A stretch of DNA of 18,863 nt from Pseudomonas sp. UBA4194 (GCF_002379585.1 NZ_DFUE01000050.1:42145-61007), one strand, 5' to 3'. Shown: positions 1 to 7,387, counted from the stretch's first letter. A program made the numbers and translations. Notes: generated by a model not told the origin, from the letters alone.

Positions 1-66
1 TTCGCGGCTGTACGCCGCTCCTACAACATTTCGCGGTCATTCGTAGGAGCGGCGTGCAGCCGCGAA
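1..66. repeat. Inverted pair of REP elements (REPIN-like), family A
   Basis: Two 24-nt copies of a Pseudomonas REP face each other at 1-24 (reverse) and 43-66 (forward), separated by 18 nt. They differ at one position. Each has an internal hairpin, GCGGC paired with GCCGC around a five-base loop. A third copy lies at 18670-18693. Such pairs are known to be spread by REP-associated tyrosine transposases acting in trans; no such transposase gene is in this window. The pair lies 57 bp before the lysR start codon. Confidence 0.9.
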
Positions 67-122
67 GGGGCCATCACTGCCAGCACAACGCTATACTGCC
101 CCCCGCACACCCCGGAGCGACC

Positions 123-998
123 ATGGACATCAAACAACTCAAATTCCTCATCGCCCTCGACGAGACCCGTCATTTCGGCCAAGCCGCCGCTCGCTGCCAT
201 ATCACTCAGCCGACCCTGTCGATGCGCCTGCGCAACCTGGAGGAAGAACTCGAACTGCCTCTGGTCAACCGCGGACAGCGCTTCGAGGGTTTCACTGCCC
301 CAGGCGAGCGGGTACTGGCCTGGGCGCGCACGGTGCTTGCCGCTTACGATGGCCTGCAAGCCGAGGCTGCTGCCTGTCGCGGGCACCTGGTGGGCACCCT
401 GCGTCTGGGGGTGGTGCCGCTGTCCAGTTTCGATCCAGTGCCGCTGCTGCACAAACTCCACGCCCAGCATCCCAACCTGCGCTTCGAGCTTAGTTCGCTC
501 AGCTCCGAACAGATCCTCGATCAACTGGCCAGCAACCGTATCGACCTGGGCGTGTCGTTCCTCGACCGCCTGGACGCCGAACGCTTCGACTCCCTGCCCT
601 TGAGCGAAACCCGCATGGGCCTGCTGTTCGACCAGCGCCACTACGACTTCGGCGAGCAGCCGCTGAGCTGGGAACGTCTGACCGAACTGCCGTTGGGCAT
701 GCTCACCAGCGGCATGCATTTTCGCCAGTCGATCGACCATAACTTCCACAGCCGCGGCCTCTATCCCCAGCCGTTGCTGCAGACCGATGCCGTGCATCAG
801 CTGTTGCAAGCGGTACACGGCGGGTTGTGTTGCGCGGTCATGCCCCTGGCCGGCGGCCTCGAAGGGCTGACCGAGCACCTGCGCCTGCAGCCTATCGCCG
901 ATGCGCATACCCTGGCACCGCTGGGGCTGATCATGCGCCGCAGCGCGCCACGCTCGGCATTGGCCGAAGCATGTTTCGCCCTGTACAACAACGCATGA
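123..998 (+). CDS. LysR-family transcriptional regulator
   Basis: This 291-residue protein has the usual LysR length and plan. An N-terminal winged helix-turn-helix covers about residues 1-60, including HFGQAAARCHITQPTLSMRL, and a periplasmic-binding-protein-like effector domain covers about 90-290. The chosen ATG has GGAG five bases upstream; an in-frame extension back to 54 would run into the REP copy and is unlikely. It lies 94 bp upstream of fdhD on the same strand, so control of the fdhD-oxidoreductase pair is a reasonable inference. LysR regulators usually sit divergent from their target, and the co-directional layout makes the target uncertain. The effector cannot be told from sequence. 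Confidence 0.9.
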   Translation: MDIKQLKFLIALDETRHFGQAAARCHITQPTLSMRLRNLEEELELPLVNRGQRFEGFTAPGERVLAWARTVLAAYDGLQAEAAACRGHLVGTLRLGVVPLSSFDPVPLLHKLHAQHPNLRFELSSLSSEQILDQLASNRIDLGVSFLDRLDAERFDSLPLSETRMGLLFDQRHYDFGEQPLSWERLTELPLGMLTSGMHFRQSIDHNFHSRGLYPQPLLQTDAVHQLLQAVHGGLCCAVMPLAGGLEGLTEHLRLQPIADAHTLAPLGLIMRRSAPRSALAEACFALYNNA

Positions 999-999
999 T

Positions 1000-1059
1000 C
1001 GATGCGGTCTATCGTCGCATCGGTAATAGCAATTAGACGCTAGGCAATCCCGCGCCTAG
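1000..1059. promoter_or_regulatory. Two dyads between lysR and fdhD
   Basis: The short gap holds two perfect inverted repeats. CGATGCG (1000-1006) pairs with CGCATCG (1016-1022) across 9 nt, and CTAGGC (1040-1045) pairs with GCCTAG (1054-1059) across 8 nt. A third, weaker dyad is CTAT-N13-ATAG at 1009-1029. No T-tract follows either hairpin, so a classical intrinsic terminator is not indicated. They could be operator sites for the fdhD transcript or processing hairpins. The assignment is inferred from position and symmetry only. Confidence 0.4.
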
Positions 1060-1092
1060 GCTTAAGGCTGGATTCCCTGCCGGTCTCTTGCC

Positions 1093-1932
1093 ATGAATGC
1101 GAAGCACCCGGCTTGCGTGGTGCCCGCTTCAGCCCCGGTCGCAACCCAGGCCAGCCAGACCTACAGCTACTGCAACCTGTCTCTCGCCGAACCGGGCGAT
1201 ACGCCGCTGGCCGAAGAAGTCGCACTGGCCATTGCCTACAACGGCATCAGCCAGGCGGTGATGCTGGTCACCCCTACCGATCTGGAAGACTTCGTGGTCG
1301 GTTTCAGCATCGGCAGCGGCATCGTGGCCGGCGCCGACGAAATCTACGACATCAAACTCAGCGGTAGCGGCTCGGCCCAGCAGGCCGAGGTGCAGATCGC
1401 CAATCGCGCGTTCTGGGCCCTGAAGACCCAGCGTCGGCAACTGGCCGGCACCAGCGGCTGCGGCCTGTGTGGCGTGGAAGCGGTGGAGCAGGCCTTGCCC
1501 GATCTGAAGGTGCTGCCCGGCGCGCCCCTGCCCCCAGCGGCCTGGCTTGATGGCCTGCGCCAGCGCATCGGTGTGTTCCAGCCCCTGGGTCAGCGCAGCG
1601 GCGCGGTGCACGCGGCGTTGTTCATGAACCACCAGGGCGAGTTGCTGCTGGGCCGCGAAGACATCGGTCGGCACAACGCCCTGGATAAAGTCATCGGCGC
1701 GCTGGTGCGCCAGGGCATCGACAGCCAGGGCGGGCTGGCCGTGGTCACCAGCCGCTGCAGCCTGGAACTCATTCAGAAAGTCCTGCGTGCCGGCATCCAG
1801 ACCCTGGTCAGCCTGTCTGCGCCCACCGGGCTGGCCCTGCAATGGGCCCGCCGCCATAACCTGAACCTCATTCACCTGCCGCAGCACAGCGCGCCGCGGG
1901 TCTATAGCCCTGCGTTGGAGAATCAAGCGTGA
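1093..1932 (+). CDS. fdhD: Formate dehydrogenase sulfurtransferase FdhD
   Basis: FdhD transfers sulfur from a cysteine desulfurase to the molybdenum bis-guanine-dinucleotide cofactor of formate-dehydrogenase-like enzymes. The 279-residue length fits the family. The catalytic CxxC loop is visible as C123-G-L-C126, equivalent to the essential cysteine pair of E. coli FdhD. The conserved GREDIGRHNALDKVIG block lies at about 187-202, followed by SRCSLELIQK at 220-229. The ATG has no clear Shine-Dalgarno sequence. The stop overlaps the next gene's GTG start by four bases (GTGA), so the chaperone and its presumed client are translationally coupled. The cytoplasmic location is inferred from the family. 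Confidence 0.96.
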   Translation: MNAKHPACVVPASAPVATQASQTYSYCNLSLAEPGDTPLAEEVALAIAYNGISQAVMLVTPTDLEDFVVGFSIGSGIVAGADEIYDIKLSGSGSAQQAEVQIANRAFWALKTQRRQLAGTSGCGLCGVEAVEQALPDLKVLPGAPLPPAAWLDGLRQRIGVFQPLGQRSGAVHAALFMNHQGELLLGREDIGRHNALDKVIGALVRQGIDSQGGLAVVTSRCSLELIQKVLRAGIQTLVSLSAPTGLALQWARRHNLNLIHLPQHSAPRVYSPALENQA

Positions 1933-4265
1933 GCAATCATAACCAAGCCGACAAGACCCCTACCCCGCGCTACAAGCCCTACAAAGGGGCTGCCGGCGGC
2001 TGGGGCGCATTGATCAGCGTGACGCAGGCCTGGCTAACCAGCGACAACGCCCTGAAGAACATTCGCACCATGCTCAAGACCAATCAGAACGGCGGTTTCG
2101 ACTGCCCGGGTTGCGCCTGGGGCGATTCGCCGGAAAGCGGCATGGTGAAATTCTGCGAGAACGGCGCCAAGGCGGTGAACTGGGAAGCCACCAAGCGCCG
2201 CGTGGACGCCGGGTTTTTCGCCAAGCACAGCGTCACGTCATTGCTGGAGCAGAGCGACTATTGGCTGGAGTATCAGGGTCGCCTGACCGAGCCGATGGTC
2301 TACGACGCGAGCACCGACCGCTACAAGCCGATCGGCTGGGACGATGCCTTCAGCCTGATCGCCAAGCATCTGCTCAATCTGCAGACGCCCGACCAGGCCG
2401 AGTTCTATACCTCGGGCCGCGCCAGCAACGAGGCGGCCTACCTGTATCAGCTGTTCGTGCGGGCCTACGGCACCAACAACTTCCCTGACTGCTCGAACAT
2501 GTGCCACGAAGCCAGCGGCGTGGCGCTGTCCCAGAGTGTCGGTGTGGGCAAGGGTACGGTGACCTTCGACGACTTCGAGCACGCCGATGCCATTTTCGTC
2601 TGGGGCCAGAACCCCGGCACCAACCATCCGCGCATGCTCGAACCGCTGCGCGAAGCGGTGCAGCGTGGCGCCCAGGTGGTGTGCATCAACCCACTCAAGG
2701 AGCGCGGGCTGGAACGTTTCCAGCACCCGCAGCACCCGATCGAGATGCTCACCAACGGCGACCGTCCGACCAACACCGCCTACTTCCGCCCGGCCCTGGG
2801 CGGCGACATGGCGCTGATGCGCGGCATGGCCAAATTCCTGCTGCAGTGGGAGCGCGAAGCACAGGCCAACAATGCACCGTCGGTGTTCGACCACGACTTC
2901 CTCAATGAGCACACTACCACCGTGCTCGACTACCTGGCGGCGATCGATGACACCCCATGGGAGCATATCGTCGAGCAGTCGGGCCTGCCGCTGAGCGATA
3001 TCGAGCAAGCCGCACGCATGTACCTCAAGGGCAAGAACGTCATCATGTGCTGGGCGATGGGTATCACCCAGCACCGCCACTCAGTGCCGACCATCCAGGA
3101 AATCGCCAACCTGATGCTGCTGCGCGGCAACATTGGCCGGCCGGGCGCCGGGTTGTGCCCGGTGCGCGGCCACAGCAACGTGCAGGGCGACCGCACCATG
3201 GGCATCAACGAGCGTCCACCGGCGTTCCTGCTCGATGCGCTGGAAAAACGCTTCGGCTTCACCGTACCGCGCAACCATGGTCACAACGTGGTGGAAGCCA
3301 TCCACGCCATGGCCGAAGGTCGCGCCAAGGTATTCATCGGCCTGGGCGGCAACTTTGCCCAGGCGACACCCGACAGCCCGCGTACTGCGCAAGCACTGCG
3401 CAACTGCGACCTGACGGTGCAGATCAGCACCAAGCTCAACCGCAGCCACCTGATGCACGGCAAGGAGGCACTGATTCTGCCGTGCCTGGGTCGGACCGAC
3501 ATCGACCTACAAAGCGAGGGTCCGCAGGCGGTCACCGTGGAAGACTCGTTCAGCATGGTGCACGCCTCCAACGGCCAGTTGCAGCCATTGTCCAACCAGA
3601 TGCGCTCGGAGCCCGCGATCATTGCCGGCATTGCTGCGGCGACCCTGGGCGCGCAACCGGTGGACTGGAACTGGCTGATCGGCGACTACGACCGTATTCG
3701 TTCGCTGATTGCCGACACCATTCCCGGCTTCAAGGACTTCAACGAACGCTTGCAGCACCCTGGCGGCTTCTACCTGGGCAGCAGCGCTGGCTCGCGGCGC
3801 TGGAACACGCCAAGCGGACGCGCCAACTTCAAGCCAAACCGCCTGCCGCTGGACCTGGTGGACGAGCGCGTGCGCGCCACGGGCCAGGTACCGGATCTGA
3901 TCATGCAGTCGATGCGTTCCCACGATCAGTACAACACCACGATCTACGGCCTGGATGACCGCTACCGCGGTGTACGCGGGCAGCGTGACGTGTTGTTTGC
4001 CAACGAGGCCGACATCATTCGCCTGGGCTTCCGCCCGGGGCAGAAGGCTGATCTGGTGTCGATCTGGAGCGATGGGCGCGAACGTCGAGTGACCGGCTTT
4101 ACCCTCCTCGCGTTTGATATTCCGGCGGGGCAGGCGGCGGCCTATTATCCGGAGGTCAATCCGCTGGTACCGCTGGAGAGCGTGGGGGATGGCAGCAGCA
4201 CGCCGACTTCCAAGTTCGTGGCGATCCGCTTGGAGCAACCGAGCCCGACAGCGCGTATTGCGTAA
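1929..4265 (+). CDS. FdhF/YdeP-family molybdopterin oxidoreductase
   Basis: This 778-residue protein resembles the alpha subunit of formate dehydrogenase H but belongs to the YdeP branch. The N-terminal segment has cysteines at 59, 62 and 76 (GFDCPGCAWGD, then KFCENGAKAVNWE), the YdeP version of the iron-sulfur site. The active-site region is DCSNMCHEASGVAL, where C192 takes the molybdenum-ligand place held by selenocysteine in E. coli FdhF. Cofactor-binding blocks VWGQNPGTNHPRM and RGNIGRPGAGLCPVRGHSNVQGDR follow, and the C-terminal molydopterin-dinucleotide-binding domain starts near 650. It has a GTG start overlapping fdhD and no Tat signal, so it should be cytoplasmic. No electron-transfer subunit lies nearby. 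The substrate is unproven, and formate activity should not be assumed. Confidence 0.93.
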   Translation: MSNHNQADKTPTPRYKPYKGAAGGWGALISVTQAWLTSDNALKNIRTMLKTNQNGGFDCPGCAWGDSPESGMVKFCENGAKAVNWEATKRRVDAGFFAKHSVTSLLEQSDYWLEYQGRLTEPMVYDASTDRYKPIGWDDAFSLIAKHLLNLQTPDQAEFYTSGRASNEAAYLYQLFVRAYGTNNFPDCSNMCHEASGVALSQSVGVGKGTVTFDDFEHADAIFVWGQNPGTNHPRMLEPLREAVQRGAQVVCINPLKERGLERFQHPQHPIEMLTNGDRPTNTAYFRPALGGDMALMRGMAKFLLQWEREAQANNAPSVFDHDFLNEHTTTVLDYLAAIDDTPWEHIVEQSGLPLSDIEQAARMYLKGKNVIMCWAMGITQHRHSVPTIQEIANLMLLRGNIGRPGAGLCPVRGHSNVQGDRTMGINERPPAFLLDALEKRFGFTVPRNHGHNVVEAIHAMAEGRAKVFIGLGGNFAQATPDSPRTAQALRNCDLTVQISTKLNRSHLMHGKEALILPCLGRTDIDLQSEGPQAVTVEDSFSMVHASNGQLQPLSNQMRSEPAIIAGIAAATLGAQPVDWNWLIGDYDRIRSLIADTIPGFKDFNERLQHPGGFYLGSSAGSRRWNTPSGRANFKPNRLPLDLVDERVRATGQVPDLIMQSMRSHDQYNTTIYGLDDRYRGVRGQRDVLFANEADIIRLGFRPGQKADLVSIWSDGRERRVTGFTLLAFDIPAGQAAAYYPEVNPLVPLESVGDGSSTPTSKFVAIRLEQPSPTARIA

Positions 4266-4270
4266 CGGCA

Positions 4271-4310
4271 GGACGCGGTTACACCTGTAGCAGCGGCGTA
4301 AGCCGCGTCC
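4271..4310. repeat. REP-like palindrome downstream of the oxidoreductase gene
   Basis: An outer inverted repeat pairs GGACGCGG (4271-4278) with CCGCGTCC (4303-4310). A competing inner hairpin pairs GCGGC (4293-4297) with GCCGC (4302-4306) around GTAA. The core GTAGCAGCGGCGTAAGCCGC is a recognisable Pseudomonas REP type. It begins five bases after the stop codon, so it probably stabilises the 3' end of the lysR-side transcript or helps terminate it, although there is no T-tract. A close relative with compensatory base changes is at 5693-5715. Confidence 0.75.
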
Positions 4311-4333
4311 CTTTCAACCTAGTCCACCCGAAG

Positions 4334-4349
4334 AAAGTCGACCGACTTT
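4334..4349. promoter_or_regulatory. Dyad upstream of the glycine-zipper gene
   Basis: AAAGTCG and CGACTTT form a perfect seven-base inverted repeat with a two-base centre, in the AT-richer stretch that leads to the glycine-zipper gene. Its position, about 135 bp before that start, suits an operator or upstream activator site. I do not recognise it as a known regulator's motif, and no clear sigma-70 hexamer pair stands out between it and the gene. Confidence 0.35.
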
Positions 4350-4482
4350 TCTGATCAAAGTTTCAGAGTGAAAACAGTAAGTTATCGAATTGTGTACAAG
4401 TCGTGCTTTTCGATACATGCCGCTTGCCCCCTCTTGTTGCCCGCTGCAAAGTCGGCGCCGTCATCCCTATGAGGCGTCATCG

Positions 4483-4959
4483 ATGAAACTTCCCTCGATT
4501 CTTTTGTTGTCCCTTGGCCTGATCAGCGGCGTGGCGTCGGCTGGCGGCACTACCGAAGCAGGTGTAGGCGGCGCACTGGGTGGGGTACTAGGTTCGGTTG
4601 TCGGCCAGCAATTGGGCGGCAGCACCGGCTCGGCCATTGGCGCCGGTCTGGGTGGCGCAGCGGGCAGTGCCGTGGGCGCCGACAAACGCAGCCGCGGTGA
4701 AGCGGCCATCGGTGGCGCCCTGGGCGCGGCGGGCGGTAACGTGGTGGGCCGTGGTGTGGCCGGCAATACCGGCAGCCTGATCGGCGCGGCGGCCGGCGGT
4801 GGTGCCGGTGGTGCACTGGGCAACTATATGGGCAACGCCGCTGATCGCGATGATCGCGACGACCGGCGCTACCGTGGCCACGACAACCGCGGCAAGTGGA
4901 AACACCGCGATCGCGGCCGCCATGTCGGCCATCGCAACAAGCATTGGCGTGATCGTTGA
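4483..4959 (+). CDS. Glycine-zipper envelope protein with basic His/Arg-rich tail
   Basis: This 158-residue protein starts with a clear signal peptide (MKLPSILLLSLGLISGVASA, cleavage expected after residue 20). Residues 21-117 are built from GxxxG-type glycine/alanine repeats typical of glycine-zipper domains, which pack helices in or against membranes. The last 40 residues are very different: highly charged, with alternating Arg, Asp, His and Lys and two Trp. The start is set by GAGG eight bases upstream and by the signal peptide; the open frame runs 31 codons further upstream but would bury the signal. The location is probably the periplasm or outer membrane. The function is unknown. It stands alone between two REP-type elements. 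Confidence 0.85.
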   Translation: MKLPSILLLSLGLISGVASAGGTTEAGVGGALGGVLGSVVGQQLGGSTGSAIGAGLGGAAGSAVGADKRSRGEAAIGGALGAAGGNVVGRGVAGNTGSLIGAAAGGGAGGALGNYMGNAADRDDRDDRRYRGHDNRGKWKHRDRGRHVGHRNKHWRDR

Positions 4960-4981
4960 GTCAGTGATACCGCAGCGCGCC

Positions 4982-5008
4982 CATCGCGGGTAGAACCCGC
5001 TCCCACAG
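4982..5008 (+). repeat. REP element family B, left bracket of array 1
   Basis: This 27-nt palindromic element has the stem GCGGGT paired with ACCCGC around an AGA loop, followed by TCCCACAG. It is the exact reverse complement of 5203-5229 and matches copies at 9395, 9598 (reverse) and 11657. Its last nine bases also form the start of the first tandem unit. Confidence 0.9.
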
Positions 5009-5202
5009 AGGTCCGCGCACGCCTTCTAGGGAGTCAAAACCTGCTCCCACAAAGGTTCGCGAACGTTTGCCAGGGAGTCAAAACCTGCTCCCACAGAGGT
5101 TCGCGAACGTCTGCCAGGGAGTCAAAACCCTCTCCCACAGAGGTTCGCGGGCGTCTGCCAGGGAGTCAAACCCTGCTCCCACAGAGTTTCGCAAATGCTT
5201 TC
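5000..5202. repeat. Tandem array 1: four 44-bp units plus a partial fifth
   Basis: Units begin at 5000, 5044, 5088 and 5132, exactly 44 bp apart, with a degenerate fifth from 5176. Each starts CTCCCAC and ends near GGGAGTCAAAAC. Inside a unit CTCCC can pair with GGGAG, CAGA with TCTG, and GTT with AAC around a CGCG loop. In unit 2 the middle stem is CAAA with TTTG, so both sides changed together. There are no variable spacers, hence no CRISPR. The array fills the convergent gap between the glycine-zipper gene and the thioesterase gene, and no gene is visible in it. Confidence 0.92.
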
Positions 5203-5229
5203 CTGTGGGAGCGGGTTCTACCCGCGATG
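5203..5229 (-). repeat. REP element family B, right bracket of array 1
   Basis: This is a perfect inverted copy of 4982-5008. With that copy it encloses the 44-bp tandem array, so the locus has a REP, array, inverted-REP layout. It ends 29 bp before the stop codon of the reverse-strand thioesterase gene. Confidence 0.92.
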
Positions 5230-5258
5230 AGGCCCTCGAAGCCTCTACCCCTTCCCCG

Positions 5259-5675
5259 TCAAACCAGACGTTCCAGCGCCCCCCGCAACCCATCCGGAAT
5301 CGCCACCGGCTGATTCGTCGCCCTGTCCACGAACACATGCACGAATCTCCCCGCCGCGCAGGCTTCCTCCTCCCCCGCTCGAAACACCGCCAACTCATAC
5401 TGCACCGAACTGCTGCCCAGCTTGCCGACGCGCAACCCCACCTCCAACCGATCCGGAAAGGCCACGGAAGCGAAATAATCGCACGCCGAACTCACCACGA
5501 ACCCCACCACTGCCCCGCCATGGATATCCAACCCACCCTGCTCGATCAGGTAGGTATTCACGGCGGTATCGAAATAGCTGTAGTAGGTCACGTTGTTCAC
5601 GTGTCCATACACATCGTTGTCATGCCAGCGCGTAAGGATCGGCTGGAAATAACGGTAATCAGCACGAACAGTCAT
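5259..5675 (-). CDS. Acyl-CoA thioesterase, 4-hydroxybenzoyl-CoA/YbgC hotdog type
   Basis: This 138-residue single-domain hotdog protein has the family signature RWHDNDVYGHVNNVTYYSYF at residues 16-35. Asp21 is in the position of the catalytic aspartate, followed by the GHVNN helix. These enzymes hydrolyse acyl-CoA or aromatic acyl-CoA thioesters, and some contact acyl carrier protein; the substrate here is unknown. The ATG is chosen because GAGGG lies about seven bases upstream and the signature begins at the usual distance. An in-frame extension of 42 codons would read through a REP-like hairpin and is probably leader. The gene lies downstream of pckA but behind a strong terminator, so it should have its own promoter. 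Confidence 0.88.
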   Translation of the reverse strand: MTVRADYRYFQPILTRWHDNDVYGHVNNVTYYSYFDTAVNTYLIEQGGLDIHGGAVVGFVVSSACDYFASVAFPDRLEVGLRVGKLGSSSVQYELAVFRAGEEEACAAGRFVHVFVDRATNQPVAIPDGLRGALERLV

Positions 5676-5692
5676 CAACAAACCCTCAAACG

Positions 5693-5715
5693 TAGCACCG
5701 GCGTGAGCCGGGTCC
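5693..5715. repeat. Degenerate REP-like hairpin in the thioesterase leader
   Basis: CCGGC (5698-5702) pairs with GCCGG (5707-5711) around GTGA. The element matches the REP at 4287-4310 at most positions, and the differing outer base pair is swapped from G-C to C-G, preserving the stem. It lies about 20 nt upstream of the thioesterase start codon, in its likely 5' leader. Confidence 0.6.
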
Positions 5716-5797
5716 GCACCAACGCGGTCGGCCTGGGAGGCGCGGTGCTGGAAAGGCGGTACAGGGTAAGCGGCGTAGGGAAGCGCCTTACACCGAC

Positions 5798-5833
5798 GCA
5801 CAAAAAACCGCCTGTGAGGGCGGTTTTTTGTGC
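5798..5833 (-). terminator. Intrinsic terminator of pckA (works in both directions)
   Basis: A perfect 15-bp inverted repeat at 5798-5812 and 5819-5833 has a six-base loop. The stem has a GC core (CCGCC with GGCGG) next to six A/T pairs, giving a T-run on either strand. It begins 12 bases after the pckA stop on the reverse strand, so it should end the pckA message and insulate the thioesterase gene. Confidence 0.93.
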
Positions 5834-5845
5834 ATCGGCGAAGAC

Positions 5846-7387
5846 TTACAGTTGCGGGCCCGCAGCCTTGATCGCGTCGCTCACTTCGAACTTCTTGAAG
5901 TTCTCGATGAACAGCCCGGCCAGGCCTTTGGCAGCCTCGTCGTAGGCCGCTGGATCTGCCCAGGTGGTACGAGGGTTGAGCAAGCCGGTATCGATGCCTG
6001 GAACGGCCTTAGGCACGTCCAGATTGATGATGTCCAGGTGCTCGGTCTTGGTGCCGATCAGGGCGCCGCTCTGGATCGCTGCAATCACGCCACGGGTGGT
6101 GGGGATGTTGAAGCGCTTGCCCACGCCGTAGCCACCGCCGGTCCAGCCGGTGTTGACCAGGTAGACCTTGGAGCCGAAACCGCGGATACGCTTGATCAGC
6201 AGTTCGGCGTATTCGCCGGCCGGGCGCGGGAAGAACGGTGCGCCGAAGCAGGTGGAGAAGGTCGACTTGATGCCGCTGCCCGAACCCATTTCAGTGGAGC
6301 CCACCAGCGCGGTGTAACCCGACAGGAAGTGATAGGCCGCCTGCTCTTCGCTGAGGATCGACACGGGCGGCAGTACGCCGGTGAGGTCGCAGGTCAGGAA
6401 GATCACGGCGTTGGGCTCGCCACCGAGGTTTTTCGGTGCGCGCTTTTCGATCAGCTCGCGCGGGTACGCGGCGCGGCTGTTCTGGGTCAGGCTGTCGTCG
6501 GCGTAGTCGGCCTTCTTGTTGGCGTCCAGCACGACGTTTTCCAGCACGGCGCCGTGCTGGATGGCTTTCCAGATGACCGGCTCGTTCTTCTCCGACAGGT
6601 CGATGCACTTGGCATAGCAGCCGCCTTCGATGTTGAACACCACGCCTTCGCCCCAGCCGTGCTCGTCGTCACCGATCAGGTAACGGCTTTCGTCGGCCGA
6701 CAGGGTGGTCTTGCCAGTGCCCGACAGGCCGAAGAACAGGGTCACATCGCCCTCTTCGCCCATGTTGGCAGCGCAGTGCATCGGCAGCACGTCGGCAGCC
6801 GGCAGCAGGAAGTTCTGCACCGAGAACATGGCTTTCTTCATTTCACCGGCGTAACGCATGCCGGCGATCAGCACCTTGCGGGCGGCGAAGTTGATGATCA
6901 CGGTGCCGTCGGAGTTGGTGCCGTCACGCTCTGGCACACACTCGAACTCAGCCACGTTGAGCACTTGCCACTCAGGCTTGTCGCCAGCGTTGTACTGCTC
7001 GGGGTTGATGAACAGGCAGCGGCCGAACAGGTTCTGCCAGGCCGTCTGGGTGGTCATCTTGACCGGCAGGTAGTGCGCTGGATCAGAGCCTACATGCACG
7101 TGGGAAACGAACCGCTCGCGCTCGCCGATATAGGCTTCGACACGATCCCACAGGGCGTCGAACTTGTCGGCCGGGAACTTGCGGTTGATCGGGCCCCAGG
7201 CAATGGCGTCCTGGGTGGTGGGCTCTTCAACGATAAAACGGTCGACTGGCGAACGACCGGTACGGTGACCGGTGCGTACGACCAGAGCGCCGGTATCGGC
7301 AAGCTCGCCTTCACCGCGGTTCAAGGCTTCTTTAACCAGATCGTCAACGGACAGATCGGTGTACACGGCGTTTTTGGCTTGCGTCAT
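5846..7387 (-). CDS. pckA: Phosphoenolpyruvate carboxykinase (ATP)
   Basis: The enzyme converts oxaloacetate and ATP to phosphoenolpyruvate, CO2 and ADP, the first committed step of gluconeogenesis from organic acids. The 513-residue length is typical of the ATP-dependent bacterial form. The P-loop GLSGTGKTTLS is at 220-230. The metal and substrate site is seen in GMRYAGEMKK (176-185) and HCAANMG (204-210), and LIGDDEHGW (237-245) is the kinase-2 region. HRTGRSP (41-47) is the oxaloacetate-binding arginine segment. GGGG lies close before the ATG. It is transcribed alone, toward the terminator at 5798-5833, with a candidate HexR-type palindrome in its leader. Confidence 0.98.
   Translation of the reverse strand: MTQAKNAVYTDLSVDDLVKEALNRGEGELADTGALVVRTGHRTGRSPVDRFIVEEPTTQDAIAWGPINRKFPADKFDALWDRVEAYIGERERFVSHVHVGSDPAHYLPVKMTTQTAWQNLFGRCLFINPEQYNAGDKPEWQVLNVAEFECVPERDGTNSDGTVIINFAARKVLIAGMRYAGEMKKAMFSVQNFLLPAADVLPMHCAANMGEEGDVTLFFGLSGTGKTTLSADESRYLIGDDEHGWGEGVVFNIEGGCYAKCIDLSEKNEPVIWKAIQHGAVLENVVLDANKKADYADDSLTQNSRAAYPRELIEKRAPKNLGGEPNAVIFLTCDLTGVLPPVSILSEEQAAYHFLSGYTALVGSTEMGSGSGIKSTFSTCFGAPFFPRPAGEYAELLIKRIRGFGSKVYLVNTGWTGGGYGVGKRFNIPTTRGVIAAIQSGALIGTKTEHLDIINLDVPKAVPGIDTGLLNPRTTWADPAAYDEAAKGLAGLFIENFKKFEVSDAIKAAGPQL

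Noticed and set aside
2490..2510. Selenocysteine site in the formate-dehydrogenase-like protein
   Set aside because: The active-site codon region reads ordinary cysteine (TGC) with no in-frame TGA, so no recoding is needed.
5000..5202. CRISPR array
   Set aside because: The units are head-to-tail with no variable spacers, and there is no cas gene in the window.
5000..5202. RsmA/CsrA-sequestering RNA from repeated CAGGGAG motifs
   Set aside because: The GGGAG would be paired in the predicted stem rather than looped, and no promoter reading into the array was found. The resemblance is too weak.
5676..5801. N-terminal extension of the hotdog thioesterase
   Set aside because: It is in frame but crosses a REP-like hairpin and lacks family similarity. 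The ATG at 5675 has a good ribosome site.
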